A stretch of DNA of 64,000 bases, taken from assembly GCA_044230315.1 (NCBI GenBank), contig JBGARJ010000005.1:182188-246187 (forward strand). The letters run 5' to 3'. Below, one piece after another: positions 16,869 through 25,190 of the stretch (position 1 is its first letter; each line of letters opens with the position of its first letter). Both the position numbers and the translations under genes were made by a program. The notes beneath the pieces were generated by a model. It was not told where the DNA came from. It did not search any database and worked only from the letters and a program-made list of their open reading frames with translations. This DNA is from M3007 sp044230315 (GTDB lineage: Bacteria > Bacteroidota > Bacteroidia > Chitinophagales > Saprospiraceae).

Positions 16869-17240
16869 CTACCCTTTTTGCACCTGTTGCAACCAGATGA
16901 AATCGCCTTGTACTATGCGTATAGTATATGTTCCGTCGGGCAAGTCGTTCAGATCGATTCGAATCCGGGTTTGACCGGCTGGTATTTCCCGGTTGATCAG
17001 CACTTTTGCCGAAGGGGAGAACACGAGGAGATTGACGGGTTTACTAAAACCTCGCCCCAGACTAAGGAGCACCTCATCATTTAGCGTTTTGGCAGAAGCC
17101 AGAATGGAAGGTTTGCTGGCCAGGGCGCCGATAAATTCGTTGCCCTGCATGGGCGGAGCGCTGGTGAAGGCCAAATCATTTTGAGCGGGGAGCGCGTGCA
17201 ATACAACAGCCGCAAGGAAGGACAACCAGATCGTTTTCAT
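16869..17240 (-). CDS. Small secreted protein with T9SS-like C-terminal domain
   Basis: 123 residues with a signal peptide ending in LPAQ. The last 80 residues (PVNLLVFSPSAKVLINREIPAG, then LPDGTYTIRI) have the strand pattern and the LPxGxYxIRI phrase of a type IX sorting domain, so almost nothing remains as cargo after export. The usual LYPNP entry motif is missing. It may be a truncated T9SS substrate or a stand-alone CTD-like protein. No operon partner: the next gene on this strand starts 159 bp upstream. Confidence 0.6.
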   Translation of the reverse strand: MKTIWLSFLAAVVLHALPAQNDLAFTSAPPMQGNEFIGALASKPSILASAKTLNDEVLLSLGRGFSKPVNLLVFSPSAKVLINREIPAGQTRIRIDLNDLPDGTYTIRIVQGDFIWLQQVQKG

Positions 17241-17399
17241 AGCCGTAATCTTTTTCAGTAAGTGTTTACGGATAAGAAACGGATCAATAGGAAAGGTTGC
17301 GCCGGCGCCGCAGCCTTAACGCTCTTTCCCGGTGAACAACAGTTTCAAGCCGGTGAACGAAAATCGCCCTGAACAATAATACCCATGTCGGTGCGCAAT

Positions 17400-18293
17400 T
17401 CAGGCAGGATTTATGCTGTCGTTCAAAAAAACAGCCGATAATTCATCTGCCGATTGGGCGGTTCTCGACAACCCCAGCCAGGTCGATACCGTTTGAAACA
17501 CGATTGCCGGCGGATGATCTTGCATCTGCCAATGGCGTAAAGCGGCAGCACCCGCTGATTTCGACAATTTTTCACCTGCAGCATCCTGTACCAGCGGATG
17601 GTGGAGGAACCGGACCCGGGCAAAATCGGACCAACCCAAACAAGACGCCAGGTATTGTTGCGCAGTGGTGGAAGATACGAGGTCTTCGCCGCGGATCACC
17701 TGTGTAACACCAAAATGCCGGTCGTCAACCAGGCTGGCCACCTGATAAGCCGGTATCCCATCGCGACGACGAACAACAAAATCGGGCGTTATCCCCAGCA
17801 CGGGAGAACGGGGTGTTTTGATCCGCCAGGCCACGTTATGTTGGTCCAGGGACAGGCCTTGCTCCCGAAATTCAACCGGATATTGCCCGGCATACGGCGC
17901 AAGGTCGCTGCGCGATTTGCCGCAGGCAAAAAGATGTCCCGAAGCCCGCAACCGAGCCAAAGTCTCCAGGTATAAGGCCATCCGGGACTGCTGGGACCAA
18001 TGCGCCTCAAAATCAGCCGGCGACTGCGGGCCTTCATCCCAATCCAGGCCGAGCCAGTGCAGGGTGTCAAAAATATCGGCTATAAATTCCGGTCGTTTCC
18101 GCTCGGCATCGAGATCATCGATCCGAAGCAGGAGCCGGGCGCCAGGGCACGTGCGGGCAGCCAGCCAGTTCAGTGCAAAATTCAGCGCATTGCCCAGGTG
18201 CAGATAGCCCGACGGCGTCGGGGCCAGCCGGAGGCGGCTTTCCGGCCGGATGCTCCGAACAAAGTCCAGGTATTGGTTTCCAAACGGTGTCAA
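17400..18293 (-). CDS. gluQ: Glutamyl-Q tRNA(Asp) synthetase-like protein
   Basis: Class I aminoacyl-tRNA synthetase catalytic domain without an anticodon-binding part, 297 residues, the size of GluQRS, which attaches glutamate to the queuosine base of tRNA-Asp. The HIGH motif appears as HLGN (32-35) and KMSKS as KLSKS (near 247). The zinc-binding cluster of the family (CxC...YxxxC) is mostly lost: only ACGKS and the Tyr of YAGQYP remain. The start is a TTG 21 nt after the stop of the TPR lipoprotein gene, in the same frame; there is no ATG. Last gene of the glmU-like/purM/TPR run. Confidence 0.85.
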   Translation of the reverse strand: MTPFGNQYLDFVRSIRPESRLRLAPTPSGYLHLGNALNFALNWLAARTCPGARLLLRIDDLDAERKRPEFIADIFDTLHWLGLDWDEGPQSPADFEAHWSQQSRMALYLETLARLRASGHLFACGKSRSDLAPYAGQYPVEFREQGLSLDQHNVAWRIKTPRSPVLGITPDFVVRRRDGIPAYQVASLVDDRHFGVTQVIRGEDLVSSTTAQQYLASCLGWSDFARVRFLHHPLVQDAAGEKLSKSAGAAALRHWQMQDHPPAIVFQTVSTWLGLSRTAQSADELSAVFLNDSINPA

Positions 18294-18314
18294 AAGCAGG
18301 GATGCGCCGCGGTG

Positions 18315-19193
18315 TTATTGCGGATTTTTTTCAAATTGCCTGATAATCTCTTCGGGCGATTTACCCAGGAATTTCAAAGCGTTTTGCGCGTCGTCAACAT
18401 AATCCGGATCATTCGGATAAGTTGTCAAAAACTTTTCATAGGTGGCTTTCGCTTTATCCAGGTCTTTCAGGTCGTTCTCATAGATAAATGCCATCATGAA
18501 CAATGCCGTCGGCGCCTTCGGATGCTCGGGCATCTTTTCGGCCACATTGTAGTAGAGTTGGAGCGCTTTATTGGGGTTGCCAACCGTTTTGGCCAGCCCC
18601 GCCGCTTTCATCAGCAGGTCGACATGTTTATCCGGATTAGTCGTTTGGATGAGTGTGGAATAGGCCTCCGCAATCTGGATAAAAGTATCGGCGGTCACTT
18701 TTGCGTATACAGCCGGACCGCCAAAGGCTTTGTCCAGCCGCACCAGGTTCGAGTCGATCCAGGGGGCGTTTTGTTCCAGACTGGCTCGCATGGCATCGAT
18801 GTCGTCCGGATTGCGGGACAGGTCGGGTGTCGATTTGTACTGATAGGCATACCAGATGCGCGCCAGTACCCCGATCGGTTCGGTCAGATTCTGTCCTTTC
18901 CCTTCTTTTGTTATTGCTTCGTTGGCCAGTCGTACGGCGGCTACCGCATCCCGGCCGTTGGCAAAACGGATTTCAGCGGCTTTGCTCAGGTAGTGGAGGT
19001 TGACCGCATGGGCCTCGGGATGGGCCTTAACGGCCGCTTGGTACAATTGCACCAATGAGTCGGCGGCCCCTTTGGAGCCCGACATTTCCAGGGCCTTTTC
19101 GAGGGCCGGTATTTTCTTTACGGGGTCTTCCTTGCAGGCAAAATGGAGCAGGCTGCAACAGATGACGAGAATGAATAAAATTATGCCTTTCAT
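18315..19193 (-). CDS. TPR-repeat lipoprotein
   Basis: 292 residues. A signal peptide ending in LLHFAC gives a lipid-anchored protein with a negatively charged start to the mature part (KEDP). The C-terminal half has tetratricopeptide-like helix pairs: NPNKALQLYYNVAEKMPEHP, then LDKAKATYEKFLTTYPNDP. It resembles YfgM/BamD-like scaffold proteins in form only; no function can be assigned. It sits between purM (30-bp gap) and gluQRS and is probably cotranscribed with both. Confidence 0.78.
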   Translation of the reverse strand: MKGIILFILVICCSLLHFACKEDPVKKIPALEKALEMSGSKGAADSLVQLYQAAVKAHPEAHAVNLHYLSKAAEIRFANGRDAVAAVRLANEAITKEGKGQNLTEPIGVLARIWYAYQYKSTPDLSRNPDDIDAMRASLEQNAPWIDSNLVRLDKAFGGPAVYAKVTADTFIQIAEAYSTLIQTTNPDKHVDLLMKAAGLAKTVGNPNKALQLYYNVAEKMPEHPKAPTALFMMAFIYENDLKDLDKAKATYEKFLTTYPNDPDYVDDAQNALKFLGKSPEEIIRQFEKNPQ

Positions 19194-19223
19194 GTTCGTT
19201 TTCCAATAGTATGAAATTGCAAA

Positions 19224-20409
19224 TTATTGATATTCAAATGTGCCGAATGTGCTGCGCACCGTGACTTTTGCGCCTTCATTGGCTTCAACCCGTCCAATTA
19301 CCCGGGCTTCAATGCCAAAACCGGCAGCTGTTTGGATGATTGGGCCGGCGTGTTCCGGGGCAAGGTAAAGTTCCATGCGATGGCCCATATTGAACACCTG
19401 GTACATTTCACGCCATTCGGCGCCGCTGCTCTCCTGAATCAACCGGAACAAGGGGGGCAGATCGAACAGGTTATCTTTTATCACATGCACGTTCCGGATA
19501 AACTTAAGCACTTTGGTTTGCCCGCCACCGGTGCAGTGGATCAAACCGTGCAGGTGTGTCCGGTGTTGGTCCAACACGGCCTTCAACACGGGCAAATAGG
19601 TGCGTGTCGGGGATAAAATCAACTTTCCCACCGGAATATCCTGATCCGCTGCCCGGATCGTATCCGTCAACCGGCGGTTTCCGGTGTACACGAGGTTGGG
19701 CGGCAGGTTAGGATCATAACTCTCGGGGTATTTCCCAGCATACGCGTGATCCAGCACATCGTGCCGGGCAGCGGTCAGTCCGTTGCTACCCATGCCGCCG
19801 TTGTATGCGCTTTCGTAGATAGCCTGACCGAAAGAAGCCAGGCCCACCACCACGTCGCCGGGTTGGATATGATTGACCAACACCTCGCTGCGGCGCATGC
19901 GGGCAAATGCGGTGAAGCCTACGTCGATGGTACGCACAATATCGCCCACATCGGCGGTTTCGCCCCCTGCGAGGTGAAGCTCCACACCGTACTGGCGCAT
20001 GGTTTCGATAAAATCGGAAGTGCCCCGGATGACGGCGGCAATTACCTCGCCGGGGATCAGCGTTTTGTTGCGGCCAATCGTGCTGGACAGCACGATTTGG
20101 TCCAGGCACCCGACGCAGGCCATGTCGTCCAGGTTCATAACGATGGCATCCTGTGCTACGCCCGCCCAAACCGACAGGTCGCCGGTTTCGCGCCAGTACA
20201 AATAGGCAAGGCTGGTCTTGGTGCCGGCCGTGTCGGCATGCAGCAGGTTACACCAGTTTGGATCGCCGGCTGCCACGTCGGGGAGTATTTTACAAAAAGC
20301 GTTGGGATACAAGCCTTTATCCAAGTGTTGAATGGCGGCATGCNNNNNNNNNNNNNNNNNNNNNNNNNNNNNNNNNNNNNNNNNNNNNNNNNNGTTGATC
20401 GTATTTCAT
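19224..20409 (-). CDS. purM: Phosphoribosylformylglycinamidine cyclo-ligase, interrupted by assembly gap
   Basis: AIR synthase, which closes the imidazole ring in purine synthesis. Clear PurM/SelD-family blocks are HADTAGTKTSLAYLYW, AQDAIVMNLDDMACVG, IGRNKTLIPGE, HLAGGETADVGD and NGGMGSNGLTAARHD. The gene begins with ATG at 20409 (M-K-Y-D-Q), then meets 50 N (20344-20393), and resumes with H-A-A-I-Q. As printed, the two sides are out of frame by one base, so the N count is not the real gap length. The TTG at 20324 is an internal Leu. The ATG overlaps the stop of the glmU-like gene (ATGA). The protein is normal length except for the missing stretch. Confidence 0.93.
20344..20393. other. Assembly gap (50 N)
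   Basis: A run of exactly 50 unknown bases within the purM 5' end. The round length and the frame break indicate a placeholder, not a measured distance. Confidence 0.95.
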
Positions 20410-21614
20410 TTTTCCCAAGATCTGTACTTAGCCGAGCGATCGTAAATATGATACAGGATGGCTTTATCCAGTTCGTTAAAAGGTACGTTGCGGCGGGCCA
20501 TTACGCGTTCGGCCGTTTCGCAGGCGTCTGAAAAGCGGTAGGTCCGGTAGCCGGATTCAACGCCGCCCCAGGCAAAATCCGGTACAAAATTGCGCGGATA
20601 TCCGGCGCCAAACACATTGGCAAACACCCCAACCACCGTCCCGGTGTTGAACATGGTGTTGATGCCGCATTTGGCATGATCACCCATAATAAGGCCGCAA
20701 AACTGTAAACCGGTATTGATAAAGCGCTCGGGAACATAGTCCCACAGCTTCACTTCGCTGTAATTGTTCTTCAGGTTGGAGGTATTGGTATCCGCACCGA
20801 TATTGCACCATTCGCCCAACACGGAATCACCCAGGTAGCCCTCATGGGCTTTATTCGCATTGGCTTGCAAAATCGAACGCGAAATCTCTCCACCGGCCCG
20901 GCAACCCGGCCCGATCGTTGTTGGGCCGTAAATACGGGCGCCCAGTTTGATGATCGCCTCCGCCCCGATCGCGATCGGGCCGCGCAGCACACTGCCTTCC
21001 ATGACCTCTGCCCCGCGGCTGATATAAATCGGTCCGTTGGTAGCATTGAGAATGCAGCATTCCATTTTCACATCTTCTTCCAGAAATACATGTTGTCCAT
21101 CAAGGACTTGATTGGTAGGGGAAATCGGGCGGGAATAGCGGCCCTGGGTCAGCAATTCAAAATCATCGGCGATTGCCGTTTCGTTCAGCCGGGTGAGTTC
21201 CCACAAATGTTGCAGTTGGATAATGGGGATGCCGCTGTCTAATTCGAGGCCTTGCAATTCACGTACTTCTTCATCTTCGATCAGGGCTTCGAATTGCATC
21301 TCATCCAGCCGGGCTGCCACCAGTTCCCCATGGTAAAGCAAGGCTTCGTTCATGCCCATCTGCTCGATCCGGTCGCACAGGGCTTTTGTAGGGAGAATGC
21401 CGGCATTGATGATGAGGTTCTCCGATTCCACCCGGATAGGATATTTTTCCTGGAGATATTCTTGAGTAATATAGGAGACGGATGCTTTCAGGCGTCGCTC
21501 CCATTTTTCGCGCAGGGTCAATATACCTAGCCGGAGTTCGCCCATGGGCCGGGTGGCCGTCAGGGGCAATAAATGATTGCGGGCATCGGAATCAAACAAG
21601 ATCAGGTTATGCAT
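20406..21614 (-). CDS. GlmU-like putative sugar nucleotidyltransferase with left-handed beta-helix
   Basis: 402 residues from ATG 21614, where the family start MHNLILFDSDARNHLLPLT begins; the frame upstream to 21671 is unrelated. The N-terminal half is a divergent nucleotidyltransferase fold (ATRPMGELRLGILT in place of the usual GxGTRL loop). The C-terminal half has hexapeptide repeats (IYISRGAEV, GSVLRGPIAIG, GARIYGPTTIGPG) forming a left-handed beta-helix as in GlmU. Substrate unknown, probably a sugar phosphate for envelope or glycan synthesis. The stop overlaps the purM start by ATGA, so translation of the two is coupled. Confidence 0.85.
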   Translation of the reverse strand: MHNLILFDSDARNHLLPLTATRPMGELRLGILTLREKWERRLKASVSYITQEYLQEKYPIRVESENLIINAGILPTKALCDRIEQMGMNEALLYHGELVAARLDEMQFEALIEDEEVRELQGLELDSGIPIIQLQHLWELTRLNETAIADDFELLTQGRYSRPISPTNQVLDGQHVFLEEDVKMECCILNATNGPIYISRGAEVMEGSVLRGPIAIGAEAIIKLGARIYGPTTIGPGCRAGGEISRSILQANANKAHEGYLGDSVLGEWCNIGADTNTSNLKNNYSEVKLWDYVPERFINTGLQFCGLIMGDHAKCGINTMFNTGTVVGVFANVFGAGYPRNFVPDFAWGGVESGYRTYRFSDACETAERVMARRNVPFNELDKAILYHIYDRSAKYRSWEK

Positions 21615-21657
21615 GGGCAAATCGAAGCATTTCGTCAGGTCGGCAAAAATAGGCAAT

Positions 21658-21695
21658 AAAAAAAGTCCCAATCAGCATGTGCCATCGGGACTTTT
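21658..21695 (-). terminator. Rho-independent terminator after rpmE2
   Basis: The minus strand reads AAAGTCCC, a 17-nt loop, then GGGACTTT followed by more T residues (arms 21687-21694 and 21662-21669). It separates the crtY-coaE-rpmE2 side from the glmU-like-purM operon. Confidence 0.8.
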
Positions 21696-21720
21696 CAAAA
21701 AGTCGGGCAGAAAGACCGGC

Positions 21721-21981
21721 TTATTTTGCGAATTTGGTGTTGGCAAATTTCTTGTTGAACTTGTCAATACGGCCGGCCGTGTCCACAAATTTCATTTTAC
21801 CCGTGAAAAACGGATGGCTGTAGGCCGAGATTTCCATTTTTACCAGCGGATATTCCTTGCCGTCTTCCCAAGTGACCGTTTCCTTCGAATTGACGCAAGA
21901 ACGCCCCAGGAAGGATTCATCCGTGGAAATGTCTTTGAACACCACAAAACGATAACTTGCCGGATGGATGTCTTTTTTCAT
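21721..21981 (-). CDS. rpmE2: 50S ribosomal protein L31 type B
   Basis: 86 residues opening with MKKDIHPASYRFVVFKD and containing YPLVKMEISAYSHPFFTGKMK, characteristic of the longer type B L31. The zinc-binding Cys-x-x-Cys of type A is absent (a single Cys in RSCVNS), so this is the zinc-independent form. It has its own promoter box at 22032-22039 and a good terminator, so it can be transcribed alone although it follows coaE on the same strand. Confidence 0.96.
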   Translation of the reverse strand: MKKDIHPASYRFVVFKDISTDESFLGRSCVNSKETVTWEDGKEYPLVKMEISAYSHPFFTGKMKFVDTAGRIDKFNKKFANTKFAK

Positions 21982-22031
21982 GACTTATCGTGCTAAAATT
22001 ATTTACGCAAATGATTTACCAAATCGGGGTG

Positions 22032-22039
22032 CAAAGGTA
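22032..22039 (-). promoter_or_regulatory. TAnnTTTG promoter box for rpmE2
   Basis: TACCTTTG followed by C on the minus strand, 50 nt before the rpmE2 ATG, inside the gap after coaE. Confidence 0.55.
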
Positions 22040-22082
22040 GCATTTCCCTCATTTGTTTTCCAAATATCTTTCCAAAAAAGGT

Positions 22083-22715
22083 TTAACCGCTGCTCCGGGC
22101 AATCAATTTTTGATGCACGGCCCAGACCTGTGGGACCAGCATTTGCCCGCCGTCGTTGACAATCAGGTAATCGGCAAGTTCTATTTTAGTAGATTCGGGC
22201 AATTGGCTTTTCATGCGCGCCCGCACGGCTGACTCAGACAGGCCGTCGCGCGCCATGACCCGTTGCACCCGTAAATCTTCTGGGGCGGTAACCACGATGA
22301 GCGTATCGAGATGTCGGTGACTGCCGCTTTCGACCAGCAACGCGGCTTCTTTGAGGGTGTACGGACAGCCGGAGCGAGCTTGGGCATCGTGCCATGCCCG
22401 GCTGTGTTGTTCGAGCGCCGGATGAACTGCCGCGTTCAGGGCGGCCAGTTTTACCGGGTCCTGAAACACGATACCGGCCACAAAAGCGCGGTGGTAGCCG
22501 CCATCCGGCAAATACGCCTCCGGGCCAAAAGTGGCGATTATCGCCGCTTTTACCGCCGGGTCGTGGCTGATCAGCCATTTTGCCCAATAGTCGGCGTCGT
22601 ACACCGGCACCCCTAAGACCTCAAAAATGCGGCATACGGTGCTTTTGCCGCTGCCGATACCACCGGTGATGCCTGCGCGCAAACATCGAACAACCTGTGA
22701 CGATTTGGAAGGCAT
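22083..22715 (-). CDS. coaE: Dephospho-CoA kinase
   Basis: Phosphorylates the 3'-OH of dephospho-CoA, the last step of coenzyme A synthesis. 210 residues with the P-loop GITGGIGSGKST, the VYDADYWAKWL substrate motif, the LNAAVHP block and the LLVESG...D motif of the family; normal length. The ATG at 22715 is 2 nt after the stop of the lycopene cyclase gene, so coaE is cotranscribed with crtY. An overlapping TTG at 22721 is the alternative start. Confidence 0.94.
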   Translation of the reverse strand: MPSKSSQVVRCLRAGITGGIGSGKSTVCRIFEVLGVPVYDADYWAKWLISHDPAVKAAIIATFGPEAYLPDGGYHRAFVAGIVFQDPVKLAALNAAVHPALEQHSRAWHDAQARSGCPYTLKEAALLVESGSHRHLDTLIVVTAPEDLRVQRVMARDGLSESAVRARMKSQLPESTKIELADYLIVNDGGQMLVPQVWAVHQKLIARSSG

Positions 22716-22717
22716 GC

Positions 22718-23977
22718 TCAAATCCGGAATAAGCCCGGGAGTTGTTGGAAAAAGGCGCCGAGAAAAGGCGCCGGCGGCGGCGCGCTCACGAGGCGCAAGG
22801 TTTCGACAAAGGTAGAATCCTCATCCAAGAATCGAAATACCAGGGCTGCCGGAAGTTTTTCAAACAAGCATTTGAATATCAGGCCCCCCAGAGCATTGTT
22901 GTTGCGCAAAACGCGCAAAAATATGCTGTCAAAGGCGCGAAAAACATATGGCGAACGCAACACGGCGGGATTGGGGCGACCCGTGCGCGCCCAATCATCT
23001 ACAAAAGCACGGATCTTCCGCTGCGTCCGTTTGAACGCATATCCGCTGGAGGCCTTTACAAAACCGCCCGCCGTCCCAATGTGAATGACCCTGCCTTCCT
23101 GCCGGTGTGGGAAACGAAAGTCCGTCATGGGAATTACGCCAAACTCTGTTTCCACAACCCGAAAGTCCCGAATATTTAAGTGCTGGCTAAGGTAGCTCCG
23201 CAAATCTTCATCATAGGCCCCCCGCGCCAGCAAAGCCGGTGAAAAAAGCGTGAACTCGACCAAAGCCCTTTTATCTGTGAACGGCAACACGTACACAAAC
23301 CGCGTTTCGCCGTGCTGTTGCGGGCGAAAATCCATGAACGTCATGCAGGCAGGATCAAAAACAGGTGTTTCCGTTTCGATAATCCAACCGCAGAAATGCT
23401 GAAGCAAGTGTCCGGTTAGTTTTCGCCGGAGCGCCTCAGGTGCTGCCGACAAGGGCGGTTCAGGATAATCCGGGCTCGCCGCCGGGAGCACCCTGGTTTT
23501 CGTAAAGGCAGAATTGAAGACCAGATTTCCGGTAAATACGCCATGATCAGTATATACCCTACCCAGCGTCGCATCGATCCGCTCGATATTGGCCTGTATG
23601 CGGCGGATATTGGGGCGCCGCGCCAGTTCTCCGTGCGCCCATTGGTAAAAATCCTGACCGCGAACCATATGGTAATGAAACGGGTCGATATCCAGTTTTT
23701 TCTCAAAATCAGGGGCATAAAACCGGCATTGCGACCAGGTTTTGTGGACGACGGGCGGCAACGGCTCGCTTGGGGTAGCCCAAAAGCACCAGGTCCGGTC
23801 GTTGCGTTGTTTGGCGTCGCGATCCAGCACGACGATTTGTTTGCCGGCAAAAGCCGATCGCTGTGCCAGTTCGACACCGAGCGTGAGCCCGGCTAAACCG
23901 CCTCCTGCAATAACAATATCAGTATGGAATTCCTGCAACGTGTACGCCTTGTTTGAGGTCTTACTGCCAGCCTTCAT
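22718..23977 (-). CDS. crtY: Lycopene beta-cyclase
   Basis: Flavoprotein that closes the beta-ionone rings at the ends of lycopene. 419 residues with the N-terminal dinucleotide fold DIVIAGGGLAGLTLGVEL (20-37), the cyclase signature DRTWCFW (60-66), FMDFRP and the GTAGGFVKASSGYAF region. The chain length and motifs fit bacterial CrtY rather than the small membrane CrtYcd type. No other carotenoid gene is beside it; coaE follows immediately. It implies cyclic carotenoids such as zeaxanthin-type pigments in this organism. Confidence 0.92.
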   Translation of the reverse strand: MKAGSKTSNKAYTLQEFHTDIVIAGGGLAGLTLGVELAQRSAFAGKQIVVLDRDAKQRNDRTWCFWATPSEPLPPVVHKTWSQCRFYAPDFEKKLDIDPFHYHMVRGQDFYQWAHGELARRPNIRRIQANIERIDATLGRVYTDHGVFTGNLVFNSAFTKTRVLPAASPDYPEPPLSAAPEALRRKLTGHLLQHFCGWIIETETPVFDPACMTFMDFRPQQHGETRFVYVLPFTDKRALVEFTLFSPALLARGAYDEDLRSYLSQHLNIRDFRVVETEFGVIPMTDFRFPHRQEGRVIHIGTAGGFVKASSGYAFKRTQRKIRAFVDDWARTGRPNPAVLRSPYVFRAFDSIFLRVLRNNNALGGLIFKCLFEKLPAALVFRFLDEDSTFVETLRLVSAPPPAPFLGAFFQQLPGLFRI

Positions 23978-24104
23978 AAACAGCCCAAGTTAAAAACGGT
24001 TGCCGGGATGGTCTTTTACCCGCTGCAGGGTGAATTATTCGGAAAATCTTCGAATTTTGCAGGGCCAGTTATCCGATTTTCAAAACACTAAAAATCAGTT
24101 TATT

Positions 24105-25169
24105 ATGCCAGCTAAGATCCTGTTGAAAACAATGCTTCCGGCCATACTGCTTGCAGGGCTGCTGAGTGGTTGCATGAAGTCCACCACGCTTACGGTTTTG
24201 CAGCCGGCGCAGTTCAAAGTGCCCGACCATATCGCCAAAATCGCTGTCGTAGATCGCAGCAAGCCCTCTAATGGCTGGTTGAATGTGCTGGAAGGCCTTT
24301 TCACCGGTGAGGCCATCGGTCAGGACCGCCAAAGCCGCCAGGAAGCGGTGCGGGGCCTGACCGACGCGCTGGAGCATACGCCGCGCTTCCGGGTGATCAG
24401 CACCGGTATCGAAATGACAGGCAGCAAGGCCGGCGTGGGTCTGCCCGCCCCCCTGTCATGGTCGGAAGTACAGCGGATATGCGCCGATTATGGGGCCGAC
24501 GCTGTGGTGGCCATCGAATCCTTCGACTCGGACAATTCTACCACCACCACGCAGCGGCAAAACAAAAAGAAAAACAAGGACGGCACCACCACTACCATCA
24601 TCGACTACCTCGCTGAGATGCGGACCGGGGTGCACATGGGTTGGCGTTTTTACGACCCGACGGCAAAAATCATCTTCGACGAAATTGTGACCGATGATTT
24701 CCTGAAAAACGACGCCTCGGGCAGCACCGAGCGCAGTGCAGTGTCGAGCCTGCCTTCTCAGGTTTCCGTGACCCGGAAGGTTTCCTTTTTGGTAGGGCGG
24801 GAGTACGGCATGCGCATAGCGCCCGTGTATGTGCAGGTGAACCGGCAATATTATCCGAAAGCGAAGGGTTTTAAAGATCAAATGGCTCAAGCCACCCGTT
24901 TTGCCCAGGCGGGTAATTGGGACCGCGCCGCTGAAATCTGGAAAAAACTGGAAGCCGTAGCCCGTGACAACCCCAAGGCGGCCGGGCGCGCAGCCTACAA
25001 CATGGCCGTGGTGGCAGAAGTGAAAGGAAATCTCGATCTTGCGCTCGAATGGGCACAAAAAGCCTGGACCCAATACGGCAACAAAAAAGCCCGGTCGTAC
25101 ATCCAGACCATCGAAAAACGCCAAAACGACGCCCGAAAAGTGGAATATCAAATGAATAAAAAAGTTTGA
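24105..25169 (+). CDS. DUF6340-like lipoprotein
   Basis: 354 residues. The signal peptide ends in the lipobox LLSGC. The start of the mature part (TLTVLQPAQFKVPDHIAKIAVVDRSKP) matches the opening typical of DUF6340 lipoproteins of Bacteroidota. A Thr/Lys-rich linker with short TTTT runs lies near residues 145-165, and the last 90 residues form TPR-like helices (AGNWDRAAEIWKKLEAVA, then GNLDLALEWAQKAW). The function is unknown. It is the first gene of a tight plus-strand cluster with the SPOR-like membrane protein 21 bp downstream. ATG 24105 is the only start giving a signal peptide. Confidence 0.78.
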   Translation: MPAKILLKTMLPAILLAGLLSGCMKSTTLTVLQPAQFKVPDHIAKIAVVDRSKPSNGWLNVLEGLFTGEAIGQDRQSRQEAVRGLTDALEHTPRFRVISTGIEMTGSKAGVGLPAPLSWSEVQRICADYGADAVVAIESFDSDNSTTTTQRQNKKKNKDGTTTTIIDYLAEMRTGVHMGWRFYDPTAKIIFDEIVTDDFLKNDASGSTERSAVSSLPSQVSVTRKVSFLVGREYGMRIAPVYVQVNRQYYPKAKGFKDQMAQATRFAQAGNWDRAAEIWKKLEAVARDNPKAAGRAAYNMAVVAEVKGNLDLALEWAQKAWTQYGNKKARSYIQTIEKRQNDARKVEYQMNKKV

Positions 25170-25190
25170 GCGTTTCCCAATCCGTGAACC

